Below are positions 8,085 through 16,171 of a DNA stretch of 33,275 nucleotides, piece by piece (the first letter of the stretch is position 1; every line of letters begins with the position of its first letter). The notes beneath the pieces are model-generated. The model saw only the letters and a list, made by a program, of their open reading frames with translations, searched no databases and was not told the DNA's origin. The stretch lies in the NCBI GenBank assembly GCA_018971525.1, contig JAGXAR010000041.1, positions 1-33,275 on the forward strand, in the 5' to 3' direction. Position numbers and translations under genes: made by a program. This DNA comes from Nitrospirota bacterium (lineage in GTDB: Bacteria > Nitrospirota > Nitrospiria > Nitrospirales > Nitrospiraceae).

Positions 8085-8118
8085 TGTGTCGGCAAACTGT
8101 GTCGGACGCTTGATCAAG
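8085..8118. promoter_or_regulatory. Candidate operator in divergent spacer
   Basis: TGTGTCGG occurs twice, at 8085-8092 and 8098-8105 (13-base period), followed by the perfect palindrome CTTGATCAAG at 8109-8118. Short direct repeats are the usual layout of AraC-family sites. The position just upstream of the regulator start suits autoregulation. This is a pattern-based suggestion only. Confidence 0.3.
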
Positions 8119-8262
8119 TCACACGCAGCCTAGCACGCTCCGGCTAAGAGAACCAGACTCCCGGATAAGGGTATTCCTCCCTCCTTGTACTACAGTGCGC
8201 CAGGCGGTTGAGCGGCGCGCTGAACCGTTCAGCGATTGGTGAATTCACAAAGGAGGAGCCTC

Positions 8263-9084
8263 ATGTCTACAAGCGCAGTATCACCTGACGTGGAGAGGAT
8301 GAAGAATCGACTGAAGGAGATCTGGATGGCCGGAGACTACGATCGATTCTCGCGGCATATGGAAACCGGTGCGCGAGAGTTCTACGAGCGCTTACAGGTT
8401 GCGCCGGGATGCCGGTTGCTGGACGTGGGGTGCGGATCCGGCCAGCTGGCGCTCCTGGCCGCCAGGGACGGGTTGGATGTCACCGGCGTGGACATTGCCG
8501 AGAATTGGGTGGAACGGGCGCGAGCCCGCGCGCGGGCCGAGGGGCTGCGCGCCAACTTCGAACAAGCCGACGCCGAAGCGCTCCCGTTCGAAGACGCTTC
8601 GTTCGATGTCGTGGTGAGTTTGATCGGCGCGATGTTTGCCCCGCGCCCGGACCTGGTGGCGCGTGAACTCTTGCGCGTCTGTGTGCCCGGCGGGACGGTA
8701 GCGATGGGCAACTGGACGCCGCAGGGTTTTGTCGGCCAGATGTTCAAGACCGCCGCCAAATTTATTGCGCCATCCGGGATGCCGTCCCCCACGTTGTGGG
8801 GTGACGAGCCCACCGTGCGGGAGCGACTCGGGAAGGGATTGTCGGAACTCCGGATGACCAGGCGGACGTATGCCTTCAGCTATCCATTTCCTCCCGCGGA
8901 AGTGGTCGAGTTCTTCCGCCTTTATTATGGACCGACGCACCAAGCCTTCGCCGCCCTCGATGGCGACGGCCAGGACCGGCTGCGCCAGGAGCTGGAAAGC
9001 CTCTGGTCAGCGCACAATCGAGGCGGTCGCGACACCACGACGGTCTTCGCGGAATATCTCGAAGTGATCGGCATCCCAGCTTGA
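8263..9084 (+). CDS. Class I SAM-dependent methyltransferase
   Basis: 273 residues with a Rossmann methyltransferase core: motif I LLDVGCGSG at 52-60, acidic D78 at the end of strand 2 (GVDIAENW), motif QADAEALPFEDASFD at 101-115, and a GGTVAMGNWTP strand-4/5 region. The overall pattern is that of UbiE/Methyltransf_11-type enzymes; the acceptor is not predictable. The start is fixed by a strong AGGAGGAG seven bases upstream. It is followed after 39 bases by the sulfite-oxidase-like gene, which has its own strong ribosome-binding site, so the two probably form an operon divergent from the AraC regulator. Confidence 0.88.
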   Translation: MSTSAVSPDVERMKNRLKEIWMAGDYDRFSRHMETGAREFYERLQVAPGCRLLDVGCGSGQLALLAARDGLDVTGVDIAENWVERARARARAEGLRANFEQADAEALPFEDASFDVVVSLIGAMFAPRPDLVARELLRVCVPGGTVAMGNWTPQGFVGQMFKTAAKFIAPSGMPSPTLWGDEPTVRERLGKGLSELRMTRRTYAFSYPFPPAEVVEFFRLYYGPTHQAFAALDGDGQDRLRQELESLWSAHNRGGRDTTTVFAEYLEVIGIPA

Positions 9085-9123
9085 TCGACATTGAGAAGGG
9101 CGCGGAACCAAAGGAGGGACACC

Positions 9124-10347
9124 ATGACATCATCGAATGAACGGACGAACGATACCGGCATACAAGAGGGAGCCGGCCTATCCCGACGGGACTTTCTCGT
9201 CAGGGGTGGCTCAATGCTGGCCCTTCTGGCCATGATCGATTCTCCACTGTTTGCGCGGATGGCTGGTGCGGCTGATGACGGGGAAGTCATCCCGTTTTTA
9301 GACCGGCCGCCCGCCACGCCGGACGCGGCTGTCAAAGCGTACGGGGAACTGAACCGGCTGGACTGGCAGAAGCTGACCCAGTGGATCACGCCGAATGATC
9401 AGTTCTTCACCGTGAGCCATTACAACCGTCCGGTGATCCGGCCGGAGGAGTACAAGCTCGAGCTCACCGGGCTCGTAAAAAATCCAAAGACCTTCACCCT
9501 CGCTGAGTTGAAGCGGCGTCCGCGGCAGGAAGTCGTCTTCACCCTCGAGTGTGCGGGCAATCACGGATTCGAGTGGTTTACCGGCGGTATCGGCACGGCC
9601 AAATGGGCTGGTACTCCGCTCGCTCCGCTACTGAAGGAGGCCGGTCTGAAGCCAGAGGGCCTGGAGGTCATCTTCTTCGGCGCGGACGCGGGGGACGAGG
9701 AGGTGCGGAGCGTCAAGATGCGCCAAGAGTTCAGCCGCAGCCTGTCGGTGCCTGATGCCCTGCGTCCCGAAGTGCTGCTGTGCTACGAAATGAACGGCGA
9801 ACCGCTGCCGCAGGAGCACGGGTTTCCGGTCCGGCTCATCGTGCCGGGCTGGTACGGCGTGGCGAACGTGAAGTGGCTGTCACGGGTAGACGTCACGGAC
9901 AGGCGGTGGGCCGGCCGGTTCATGACGCGCGATTACGTGACTATTCGTGAGGAGGTACAACCAGACGGAAGGACGGTCTGGACGCAAAAAGTAGTGGGAC
10001 CGGCGCGCGTCAAATCCGTTACGGCGCGGGTCGTCTATCGAGGCGGCCCTTATCAGATCGAGGGCGCGGCCTGGGGAGGGCTGATCGACCGGGTCGAAGT
10101 CCGGGTGGATAGCGGACCCTGGGTTCCCGCCACCATCACGCGCGGCAACGAGCAATACTTTGCGTGGAAATTGTGGAGTCTCGATTGGACGGATCCCGCG
10201 CCGGGCGAGCATACGATTACGTCGCGTGCCGTCGACCGGCAGGGAAACATCCAGCCTGCTGCGGATGACCCGTTGCTGACGAAGAAACACACTTACTGGG
10301 AGAGCAACGGACAGATCACGCGGCGGATCCTGCTCCCGTTTTTTTGA
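9124..10347 (+). CDS. Tat-exported sulfite oxidase-family molybdoprotein
   Basis: 407 residues. A twin-arginine signal is present: LSRRDFLVRGGSMLALLAMI at 19-38, cleavage probably near 50. The molybdopterin domain (about 85-260) contains the Mo-ligand cysteine C143 in TLECAGN. The following region has the GWYG-ANVKWL motif and a C-terminal Mo-co dimerisation domain (about 285-405, with GAAWGG and WSLDW). No heme or cytochrome domain is present. Such proteins oxidise sulfite or reduce or oxidise related S- or N-oxides in the periplasm; the electron partner is not encoded nearby. AAAGGAGGG lies six bases before the ATG. Co-transcription with the upstream methyltransferase is likely. Confidence 0.9.
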   Translation: MTSSNERTNDTGIQEGAGLSRRDFLVRGGSMLALLAMIDSPLFARMAGAADDGEVIPFLDRPPATPDAAVKAYGELNRLDWQKLTQWITPNDQFFTVSHYNRPVIRPEEYKLELTGLVKNPKTFTLAELKRRPRQEVVFTLECAGNHGFEWFTGGIGTAKWAGTPLAPLLKEAGLKPEGLEVIFFGADAGDEEVRSVKMRQEFSRSLSVPDALRPEVLLCYEMNGEPLPQEHGFPVRLIVPGWYGVANVKWLSRVDVTDRRWAGRFMTRDYVTIREEVQPDGRTVWTQKVVGPARVKSVTARVVYRGGPYQIEGAAWGGLIDRVEVRVDSGPWVPATITRGNEQYFAWKLWSLDWTDPAPGEHTITSRAVDRQGNIQPAADDPLLTKKHTYWESNGQITRRILLPFF

Positions 10348-10418
10348 CATAGATGTGAGAGACAATCGAGTTGCGATAACGCTCAGGTTGTGAAGATTTC
10401 ATCGGCGCACCACATCAT

Positions 10419-10802
10419 TTACAAAGGCCCGCCAGGGAGCGTGCCTCCGGGTGGTGTGCCACCGGGGATGGTTCCACCAGGCGGAGTCTTTCCTGGAAGA
10501 GTGCCACCGGGCAGAGTTCCGCCTGGCAACGTGCCACCTGGCAGAGTACCTCCGGGAAGGGTTCCGCCCGGAAGAGGTCCGCCAGGGAGGGTGCCACCCG
10601 GCAGCGTGCCGCCTGGGAGGATTCCGCCTCGTGGAGTGTTATCAAGGTCAGTCAGTGGTTTTATTTCACCCGAAGCAGGTGGAGGATTCTTGTCCTGATT
10701 CGGAGGTCGGCCCCCGGCGGCCACTGTGAGACCGCAGGGGAGGAAGGCGAGAAAGGCAAGCCCTGCACAACGAACGATAGAAAGGAGCGACCAGTGCGAC
10801 AT
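10419..10802 (-). CDS. Secreted LPGGT-pentapeptide repeat protein
   Basis: 127 residues. A signal peptide (about 1-29, AFLAFLPCGLTVAAGG) is followed by a short Pro/Asn linker (PPNQDKNPPP) and then about fourteen tandem pentapeptides of the form LPGGT with variants LPGGP, LPGKT, PPGGT and IPGGT. They are encoded by a 15-bp DNA repeat (about 10422-10632). AAGGAG seven bases upstream fixes the start at 10802. Proline/glycine pentapeptides predict an extended elastin-like surface or periplasmic filament; no enzymatic domain exists. The same repeat is open on the plus strand (GVPPG-type), but that frame has no signal peptide or ribosome-binding site. Confidence 0.75.
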   Translation of the reverse strand: MSHWSLLSIVRCAGLAFLAFLPCGLTVAAGGRPPNQDKNPPPASGEIKPLTDLDNTPRGGILPGGTLPGGTLPGGPLPGGTLPGGTLPGGTLPGGTLPGGTLPGKTPPGGTIPGGTPPGGTLPGGPL

Positions 10803-10870
10803 CGCGACACTCCTTCATGAATTATATGTCACCAAGTCCACCAGCCACAAGGTAGGTGTCGTTGTTGCGC

Positions 10871-10925
10871 CAGACCGCCACGCGTCGCGAAATGTGTGAT
10901 TGCAAGACCTGACCCCGTCTTTTTA
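10871..10925 (+). repeat. Intergenic repeat, right-end copy (GACCTGACCCC type)
   Basis: CAGACCGCCACGCGTCGCG continues into GATTGCAAGACCTGACCCCG and a TCTTTTT run. It is nearly identical to the right end at 1262-1316, showing recent spread of this terminus variant. Confidence 0.75.
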
Positions 10926-10967
10926 ACTCGATTCTTGGGTTGTGGTCGGATCGCAAGATTTGCCTCC

Positions 10968-11318
10968 TTATTGTTTGTGTGGCCGCACGCTTTGTATCAA
11001 CTTCTCTTGTGTGCGCGAGAGTTTCTCCACGAATCCGGTAAGGGTGGCGCTCTGTTCAGGATGACGTTCTGCAATGATCGATGCCATGGCCCTTGCGCCC
11101 GTTAGCCCATTAATAATGTCGGGTAACGAAGATGGAAATGAAGTCTGCTCAAACGAACTCATCAACTCCTGTTTGATCCTTTGAATGTCTTGAGAGAAAC
11201 GAGCGACAGCAGCTAGATGCTCGGGTCGGTGCTGTGCAAAATCTTCAGCATGGTCGATGGAGGATAAGAGGCAAGAGCGAATGTCCCATAGCGATGGTCT
11301 ATCGTTGGGTGAATTCAT
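10968..11318 (-). CDS. Hypothetical helical protein
   Basis: 116 residues beginning MNSPNDRPSLWDIRSCL, predicted mostly alpha-helical, soluble, without signal peptide or cysteine motif. I do not recognise the family. ATG 11318 is chosen because AAAGGAGGG lies seven bases upstream; an open extension to 11432 overlaps the upstream gene in another frame and is rejected. It starts 16 bases after the stop of the zinc-ribbon membrane protein gene, so the two are almost certainly co-transcribed. Confidence 0.7.
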   Translation of the reverse strand: MNSPNDRPSLWDIRSCLLSSIDHAEDFAQHRPEHLAAVARFSQDIQRIKQELMSSFEQTSFPSSLPDIINGLTGARAMASIIAERHPEQSATLTGFVEKLSRTQEKLIQSVRPHKQ

Positions 11319-11334
11319 GACACCCTCCTTTGCC

Positions 11335-11589
11335 TCAGCAGCTCCACGATCTTTCGGAATATCCACATCGGGGGCATGTACGCACGAATGGTGGGGGCAC
11401 AACAAAATAGACGATTCCCCAAGAAACGCCACCTCCGGATTCCTCCATCATGGCTCCGCATCGGGGACATTTCAATGTGTCATCTAAGAAGTTGAGAAAG
11501 GGGCTAGGGTGTTTGGAACCAAAGAAGAGGAGACCGACAACAATCACTGAGAAAATGATTGAAGCGATCACATAAATTTCTGTGATCAT
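11335..11589 (-). CDS. Small membrane-anchored zinc-ribbon protein
   Basis: 84 residues. One N-terminal membrane helix (IYVIASIIFSVIVVGLLFFG, residues 5-24) is followed by a cytoplasmic two-knuckle zinc ribbon: CPRCG at about 40-44 and CPRCG at about 73-77, separated by an SWGIVYFVVPPP hairpin. A GGGAGGA site nine bases upstream supports the start. Such single-pass zinc ribbons are usually structural or regulatory; the exact role is unknown. It is first in a two-gene unit with the helical protein at 10968-11318. Confidence 0.72.
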   Translation of the reverse strand: MITEIYVIASIIFSVIVVGLLFFGSKHPSPFLNFLDDTLKCPRCGAMMEESGGGVSWGIVYFVVPPPFVRTCPRCGYSERSWSC

Positions 11590-11764
11590 GGCTTGAATCC
11601 TCCCCCTTCTCCCTATTAGCTAGGAAGGCAACTGGCATGCCGTTCGAGCGGCGATCTGATAGCGAAGGAATAACAACGAGAACAGCGAATTGTGCCCTGC
11701 AGAAAAATTGTTTGGATGAATCAGATCGTCTTCGGAGAATCTAAATCGATCCTACGGCAATAAG

Positions 11765-11899
11765 CGCAGACATTCTACTTTTCCAAAGTGGCCGGGGTCT
11801 ATCGCGGTGTGAGGTGTGATGACCGGTGAAGGGGCGGGGGGGCGAGGAACGAGTCGGCCCGCCACGCGCCGCGAAATGGTTCCTGACACCTTTTTCTTA
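11765..11899 (+). repeat. Intergenic repeat, complete short copy
   Basis: Left end CAGACATTCTACTTTTCC and right end GGCCCGCCACGCGCCGCG with ATGGTTCCTGACACC and TTTTTCTTA. This is the cleanest example of the TGACACC-type terminus. The rest of 11590-11764 shows no gene. Confidence 0.8.
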
Positions 11900-11922
11900 G
11901 CCTAGTCCCTCGTCACCAGCAT

Positions 11923-12612
11923 TTAGTCTTCCACGCCCACGCCGATCACGATTAGAACCGCATAGTCCTGCTTCGTGCAGCCCTCGACCGGAGGCATCGC
12001 TCCCCCTGGCGCAACTGGAAACGCAGTCTTCTGCACGTTTGCCGGCGAGCATGTACCACCAACCGCCGCCGGTGTATAGCGCGCGGAGCGGCAGGCCAGG
12101 TGCGTCACGTCGTAGAGCGTCGCGCCTTTATCGAGCTCCCAGCGCCTATCACCATTCTTGTCGGCGGGATGAATGGTCAGCACAGCCGTTACCTCGCGGT
12201 TACCCGTGACCACGTATTTGCCGGGAGGGAGCGGAAAGGTCGGCTGCTCCATGATCAATCCGTGTTCCTTCAGCCACCAGTCCGTGCCGTCGAATTTCCA
12301 GCGCGCCGGGGCGACGCCACCTGCATCCTTCAACCGTTTGTAGCTGTTCAGCTCGACGCCCCGAGGACCCGGGTCCAGAGGCCACAGACCCCACGATTGC
12401 GCGCCGCTCCCGGAGGTCGCACCTGGATCGCCCAGCGCCGCGATGAACTGTGTCGATATGCGCTGGAACTTCGTCTGACCTCCGCCTGCGGCGTGGGCTT
12501 GGCTTCGACTCACATTGAATGAGGGGAGCACGAACGAACCGAGCAGAAAGAGAACCAGGATGAGCAGAAAAGACGTAGAACGGGCAGAAGAACTCGCCTC
12601 TATTTTTGTCAT
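11923..12612 (-). CDS. Exported protein of unknown function
   Basis: 229 residues from ATG 12612, which follows GCAGGAG. A long signal peptide or anchor (STSFLLILVLFLLGSFVLPS, about 13-32) precedes an AHAAGG cleavage-like site. The mature region contains WGLWPLDPGPRGVEL and a DGTDWWLKEHGLIMEQPTFP block, a PPGKYVVTGNREVTAVLTI strand pair, and at least three cysteines in the C-terminal third (LACRS, GGTCS, EGCTK). I do not recognise the family; it looks like a periplasmic beta-rich protein. The region upstream to 12741 is open but has no ribosome-binding site. Confidence 0.7.
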   Translation of the reverse strand: MTKIEASSSARSTSFLLILVLFLLGSFVLPSFNVSRSQAHAAGGGQTKFQRISTQFIAALGDPGATSGSGAQSWGLWPLDPGPRGVELNSYKRLKDAGGVAPARWKFDGTDWWLKEHGLIMEQPTFPLPPGKYVVTGNREVTAVLTIHPADKNGDRRWELDKGATLYDVTHLACRSARYTPAAVGGTCSPANVQKTAFPVAPGGAMPPVEGCTKQDYAVLIVIGVGVED

Positions 12613-12730
12613 CTTTGCTCCTGCGTCTCGTCGCCGATTTACGCGTGGGTTCCACACCAGGGCATGAACGCTTCGCAGGGAGGCCAATTTTAGGCTGCAT
12701 GGCGTCGGATTCGCAACAGGGAGGAGACGC

Positions 12731-12762
12731 CGGCCCGCCACGCGCCAAGAAATGGCTCCTCG
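12731..12762 (+). repeat. Intergenic repeat, right-end copy next to IS4 element
   Basis: CGGCCCGCCACGCGCC followed by AAGAAATGGCTCC. It is a truncated right end lying 40 bases outside the left inverted repeat of the IS4 element. Confidence 0.6.
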
Positions 12763-12801
12763 CTCGTCGTTTCAGTATTTAAGAGGCGGTAATCCCACTG
12801 C

Positions 12802-14185
12802 TGTCCAAAATAATCTGCCCCTCCGGGTCGCCCCTGCATGAATACTGCGTTTGAGACGGCTTCGGCTTCTGTTTTTGGACGAGGTTGTCTGCCTGCTGTC
12901 CAAGATCATGTGGCAAAGAGCCTGGTTTGCAGGGGCGCCGGGGTGATCGCGGGATGTGTAAAGGGCGCATTGAGCCACGTCCACAGGTCTCGATAGGTCA
13001 ACAGATTGAAGCGGAGCAAGGCCGCGAGGGTCGAGAGACTCCAGGACCATGTGGACTTGAGCTGGAGAAATTTCAGCAGCACCATCGCAATCAACGCAAT
13101 CCAGATCTGCACCTGTACGGCATTCTCACTGGTCCCCACAAACGTCTTGATCTTGAGATGTTGCTTCAAGGCTTTGAAGAAGAGTTCGATCTGCCAGCGC
13201 TCCTTGTAGATGGCGGCAATGGTGCTGGCGGCCAGATGCATGAGGTTGGTCAGGAAGGTAAGCCGTCGCTGCTGCCGTTCATCCCAGATCACAACCTGCC
13301 GCAGGGGCACGGGACATCGTTCGGCGGCATGCAGGCCGGTGAGGCGAATCACCTCATCGGCCAACACTGGGCCTCGTGTGGGGACTCGCCGCCGCTCCAG
13401 GACTTCGTAGAGCATGTTCGTTCGTGGACGCGTCACAAATCCCACCGCGGTGAGCGTCCAGCGATGATAGAGGGCATAGTCGAGATACCCCCGATCAATC
13501 GCCACGATGGTACCCGGTGGAAACGTGAGTTGCTGGGCGACGCGCACATCGTTGGTGTCGCCGTCGGTCACGAGTGCCCAGCAGGGCAAACAACCCTGGT
13601 GGTCGAGTTGCAGATGCAGCTTAATCGCCCCCTTGGTCCGTTGAAATCGAGCCCAATCGAACACGGTCGCACACAACTCGATGATGGTCGTATCTAGCGT
13701 TCGCAAGGGATGCTTGAAGCGGAACCGCCGTCGTTTGGAGGCGGCCACCGATTGACACTGGCCGAGGACTTGATAGAAGAGCGTCTCGTACAGTCGCCAC
13801 GGGCGATGAGCATTGGCATACGCCAACGTCGATCGTGTCGGTGTCCGTCGCACGCCGAGGTGGACGAGCTTGCCCAGGGCCGTCGCCAAGCCGCCACAGA
13901 TCTCGCGGAGCGAATGCGCGCTGCCCATCTGACAAAACAACATGGCGACAAAGTGATCCCAGCAGCCGAACCCCTTGGCCGCTCGTTCAGCGGCATGCTG
14001 CTGGATGGCACGAGCAAAGGCCGCACGATCAATCAGAGCTAAGATCTGCGCAAAGCAACTCGCAACGGCGACCATAGGACACCTCCAGCTTGTGAGTGGC
14101 ACGGCGCGGATACGCCGTGGACGGATGTGACGGAAGGCCCATCCTACTCACAGGCCAGCGACATTTTAAGAACTTATTTTGGACA
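12802..14185 (-). mobile_element. IS4-family insertion sequence, complete
   Basis: TGTCCAAAATAA at 12802-12813 and its exact inverse TTATTTTGGACA at 14174-14185 bound a single complete transposase gene. Weaker similarity continues outward for about ten bases (AATC-CACT on the left, AATCACTC on the right when inverted), so the true termini may lie slightly further out. No convincing target-site duplication is visible. A partial internal copy, TGTCCAAGAT, occurs near 12898-12907, at the end of the transposase gene. Confidence 0.8.
12906..14075 (-). CDS. IS4-family DDE transposase
   Basis: 389 residues, full length. The N-terminal DUF4372-like region (residues 5-75, GCWDHFVAMLFCQMG) precedes the DDE core: D128 in LDTTIIEL, D194 in AIDRGYLDY, E297 within the IS4 signature Y290-x2-R293-x3-E297-x6-K304 (YKERWQIELFFKALKQ). 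This enzyme would cut and paste the surrounding element. ATG 14075 follows GGAGGTG by four bases, so the open extension to 14102 is not used. No frameshift is seen, so it is likely active or only recently silenced. Confidence 0.92.
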   Translation of the reverse strand: MVAVASCFAQILALIDRAAFARAIQQHAAERAAKGFGCWDHFVAMLFCQMGSAHSLREICGGLATALGKLVHLGVRRTPTRSTLAYANAHRPWRLYETLFYQVLGQCQSVAASKRRRFRFKHPLRTLDTTIIELCATVFDWARFQRTKGAIKLHLQLDHQGCLPCWALVTDGDTNDVRVAQQLTFPPGTIVAIDRGYLDYALYHRWTLTAVGFVTRPRTNMLYEVLERRRVPTRGPVLADEVIRLTGLHAAERCPVPLRQVVIWDERQQRRLTFLTNLMHLAASTIAAIYKERWQIELFFKALKQHLKIKTFVGTSENAVQVQIWIALIAMVLLKFLQLKSTWSWSLSTLAALLRFNLLTYRDLWTWLNAPFTHPAITPAPLQTRLFAT

Positions 14186-14339
14186 AGAGTGATTCCGTGC
14201 ACTTTCTCTTACTTTTGGCAACCTGAGCCTGGGTCATCATGTCGGCCGGAGCATCGGTTGACCGTGGTTGCGGGTGGGCGTAACATCAATGAACCCTGGC
14301 CGTTCCGATCACATCCGCGATGCGATGGAGGAGGCTCTC

Positions 14340-14585
14340 GTGGAGAATCAAGTCGAAGATCAACCGGTCCTCAATCATATTCAGCACCTCGTCGCAGAGG
14401 AACACCGATTGTACGGGGAGGGGGCACTTCCCCAAGCCGGTCGTAAACGGCTCGCGCAGGTCCAGGTCGAACTGGATCAGTGCTGGGACCTCTTGCGCCA
14501 GCGACGTGCTCTTCGCGACGTCGGGCTTGATCCGGACGAAGCGGAAGTTCGTCCGCCGCAGGTCGTCGAGAATTATGAGCAGTAG
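14340..14585 (+). CDS. DUF2630-family protein, intact copy
   Basis: 81 residues matching DUF2630 along its length: HIQHLVAEEHRLYGEG, VELDQCWDLLRQRRALR, GLDPDEAEVRPPQVVENYEQ. This is a short helical-hairpin family of unknown function, best known from actinobacteria, often with UspA or stress genes. GTG 14340 is chosen because GGAGGAGG lies five bases upstream and the length then matches the family; earlier ATGs at 14289 and 14325 lack such sites. A second, 5'-truncated copy lies at 20862-21074, and the two share 265 aligned bases. Confidence 0.75.
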   Translation: MENQVEDQPVLNHIQHLVAEEHRLYGEGALPQAGRKRLAQVQVELDQCWDLLRQRRALRDVGLDPDEAEVRPPQVVENYEQ

Positions 14586-14732
14586 GGATTCCTCGTCAGC
14601 GAGCGAACGAGAGCCGGTGCGTGCCGCTCCTCACGTGAGCTGAAAGCCAACCGGATCGCAGTCCCAACGCGCGCGGGAGCGATCGACATCAACGCCGTTC
14701 TGAAGAGACCCTTAGCCGGCGATTTTAAGAAC

Positions 14733-14776
14733 AGGCCTGCCACCCTCCGGGAAATGGGTCCCGGCATCTTTCCCCT
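14733..14776 (+). repeat. Intergenic repeat, degenerate right-end copy
   Basis: GGCCTGCCACCCTCCGGG followed by AAATGGGTCCCGGCATCTTTCC. Only the right end is preserved, with several differences from the core. Confidence 0.55.
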
Positions 14777-14792
14777 TGAGTTCAGCTAACGG

Positions 14793-15824
14793 TTAAGCAA
14801 GAGTGGCTTCGAGGACGCTCACGGGTGTTGTAGTGGGCACAACTCGTGCGAGGCGCAACCCCGCCTTGCTGAGCAGCGTGCCGTATTCCTGCTCCGTCCG
14901 CTCCTGCCCTCCCGGTCCCACAAGCATCATCATGTCGAGCATCTTGCCCGGGTGGGGAGTATCACCGGACGGAAGCACCATCTCGATGATCAGCAATCGG
15001 CTGCCGGGCTTCATCGTGTGCCGACAATGGCCGAGGATCGTGAGGCACTGGTCCTCCGTCCAATCGTGGATGATGTGCGAGAGGAGATAGGCATCGCCGC
15101 CGCGTGGAACGTTCTCGAAGAAACTGCCAGACTCGATCGTGACGCGGTTCGTCAGACCGCGCGCCTGAATCAGCGCGGGCGCGTCGCGAACGACATGTGG
15201 GAGGTCGTAAAGAATGCCGCGCGAGCCCGGATAACGACCAAGAATCGTGGTCAAGAGATGACCCGTGGCTCCGCCTACGTCCACGATGGTCGTCAAGCCG
15301 GTGAAGTCATAGGCAGTGGCAATTGCGGGGGGTTCCGCTCCGTGGATGCCGACCATCGTCTCGCTGAAGAGGGACGCCTCCTCGGGATGCTTCGCCAACC
15401 AGTCGAAAACAGGCATGCCCAGCGATTTCTCAAATCCGCTTTGTCCGGTCTGGACCGAATAGAGCAACTGCCCAAATCCACGCGACATCCAGTCGCTCGC
15501 CATCGTCAGGATCGTAGCGCGCGCCGAGCCTGGTGCGCCGGTCTTGAGCGCATCACCGAGTGGTGTCAAGGCGAAGCAGCGCCTCACGTCCTCGGTCAAG
15601 ATACCGAGGTTCGCGAGCGTCCGCATGAGGCGGTAGAGGGAGGGTGCGTGGGTCCCCGTTGGCCCGGCAAGTTCATCGGCGCTCTTCGGCTCCTTCGCCA
15701 AGTGGTCAGCCAGATTCAGTTTGGCTGCCACGTACACAATGTGAGACACCCAGTGTGCCAGGGTCATCTGGACCAGCTGTGCCGGTGGCGATGTTTCAGT
15801 CGTGCTGTGATTGTTCTCGGTCAT
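14793..15824 (-). CDS. O-methyltransferase family 2 (ASMT-like)
   Basis: 343 residues. The N-terminal winged-helix dimerisation domain (15-100, LYRLMRTLANLGILTE) is followed by a SAM domain with VDVGGATGH at 181-189 and DLPHVV at 207-212. The catalytic region LLSHIIHDW has H253 and D254, and LLIIEMVLP lies at 277-285. This is the plant caffeate/hydroxyneurosporene O-methyltransferase-like superfamily, acting on hydroxyl groups of small aromatic or isoprenoid molecules; the acceptor is unknown. GGAGGACCAGG upstream supports ATG 15824. The gene is isolated, and no biosynthetic cluster surrounds it. Confidence 0.88.
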   Translation of the reverse strand: MTENNHSTTETSPPAQLVQMTLAHWVSHIVYVAAKLNLADHLAKEPKSADELAGPTGTHAPSLYRLMRTLANLGILTEDVRRCFALTPLGDALKTGAPGSARATILTMASDWMSRGFGQLLYSVQTGQSGFEKSLGMPVFDWLAKHPEEASLFSETMVGIHGAEPPAIATAYDFTGLTTIVDVGGATGHLLTTILGRYPGSRGILYDLPHVVRDAPALIQARGLTNRVTIESGSFFENVPRGGDAYLLSHIIHDWTEDQCLTILGHCRHTMKPGSRLLIIEMVLPSGDTPHPGKMLDMMMLVGPGGQERTEQEYGTLLSKAGLRLARVVPTTTPVSVLEATLA

Positions 15825-15902
15825 ATCCTGGTCCTCCGGTTACGGCATTCGGCGACGGTTCACGTTCTTCGCGGCTCTAGAGAAGCGGGCTAGCTAGGAA
15901 GT

Positions 15903-16171
15903 CTGCTGTAACCTACCGTGCAGCATAGTAGTGCAGTCTCAATAATCAGTTGGGGGCAAGTCTACTATAAGGTCGTAGACGTATCCATCACCTTACAGAT
16001 GGTGTGGGAGCCTTGTGAGGGGGATGACGATTCAGAGGCGGTCTATCTGGTGCGCAGGTCTGTCTTGTCTCTCTTGTTCGGCGAACCACACACACGAGAT
16101 AGACCGAAGACACCAGATGAACCGGCTCCCCGCCACGCGCCGGGAAACGTAGGATTGCAAGGCCTGACCTT
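15903..16171 (+). repeat. Intergenic repeat, extended subtype with hairpin A
   Basis: Shares a 5' extension (CGTGCAGCA...GCAAGTCTACT) only with the copy at 31850-32115. The hairpin at 16040-16122 has outer arms ATCTGGTG/CACCAGAT and inner arms GGTCTGTCT/AGATAGACC. The right core CCCCGCCACGCGCCGGG ends in GGATTGCAAGGCCTGACC. Confidence 0.8.

Noticed and set aside
10390-10698. Elastin-like GVPPG protein on the plus strand
   Set aside because: There is no ribosome-binding site or signal peptide; the minus frame has both. The open frame is a by-product of the 15-bp repeat.
12885-13697. 270-codon plus-strand frame across the IS4 element
   Set aside because: It lies opposite the transposase, whose motifs are complete; the antisense product has no recognisable domain.
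14952-15893. 313-codon plus-strand frame opposite the O-methyltransferase
   Set aside because: It is the reverse complement of a complete methyltransferase with all motifs; no start signal or domain is present.
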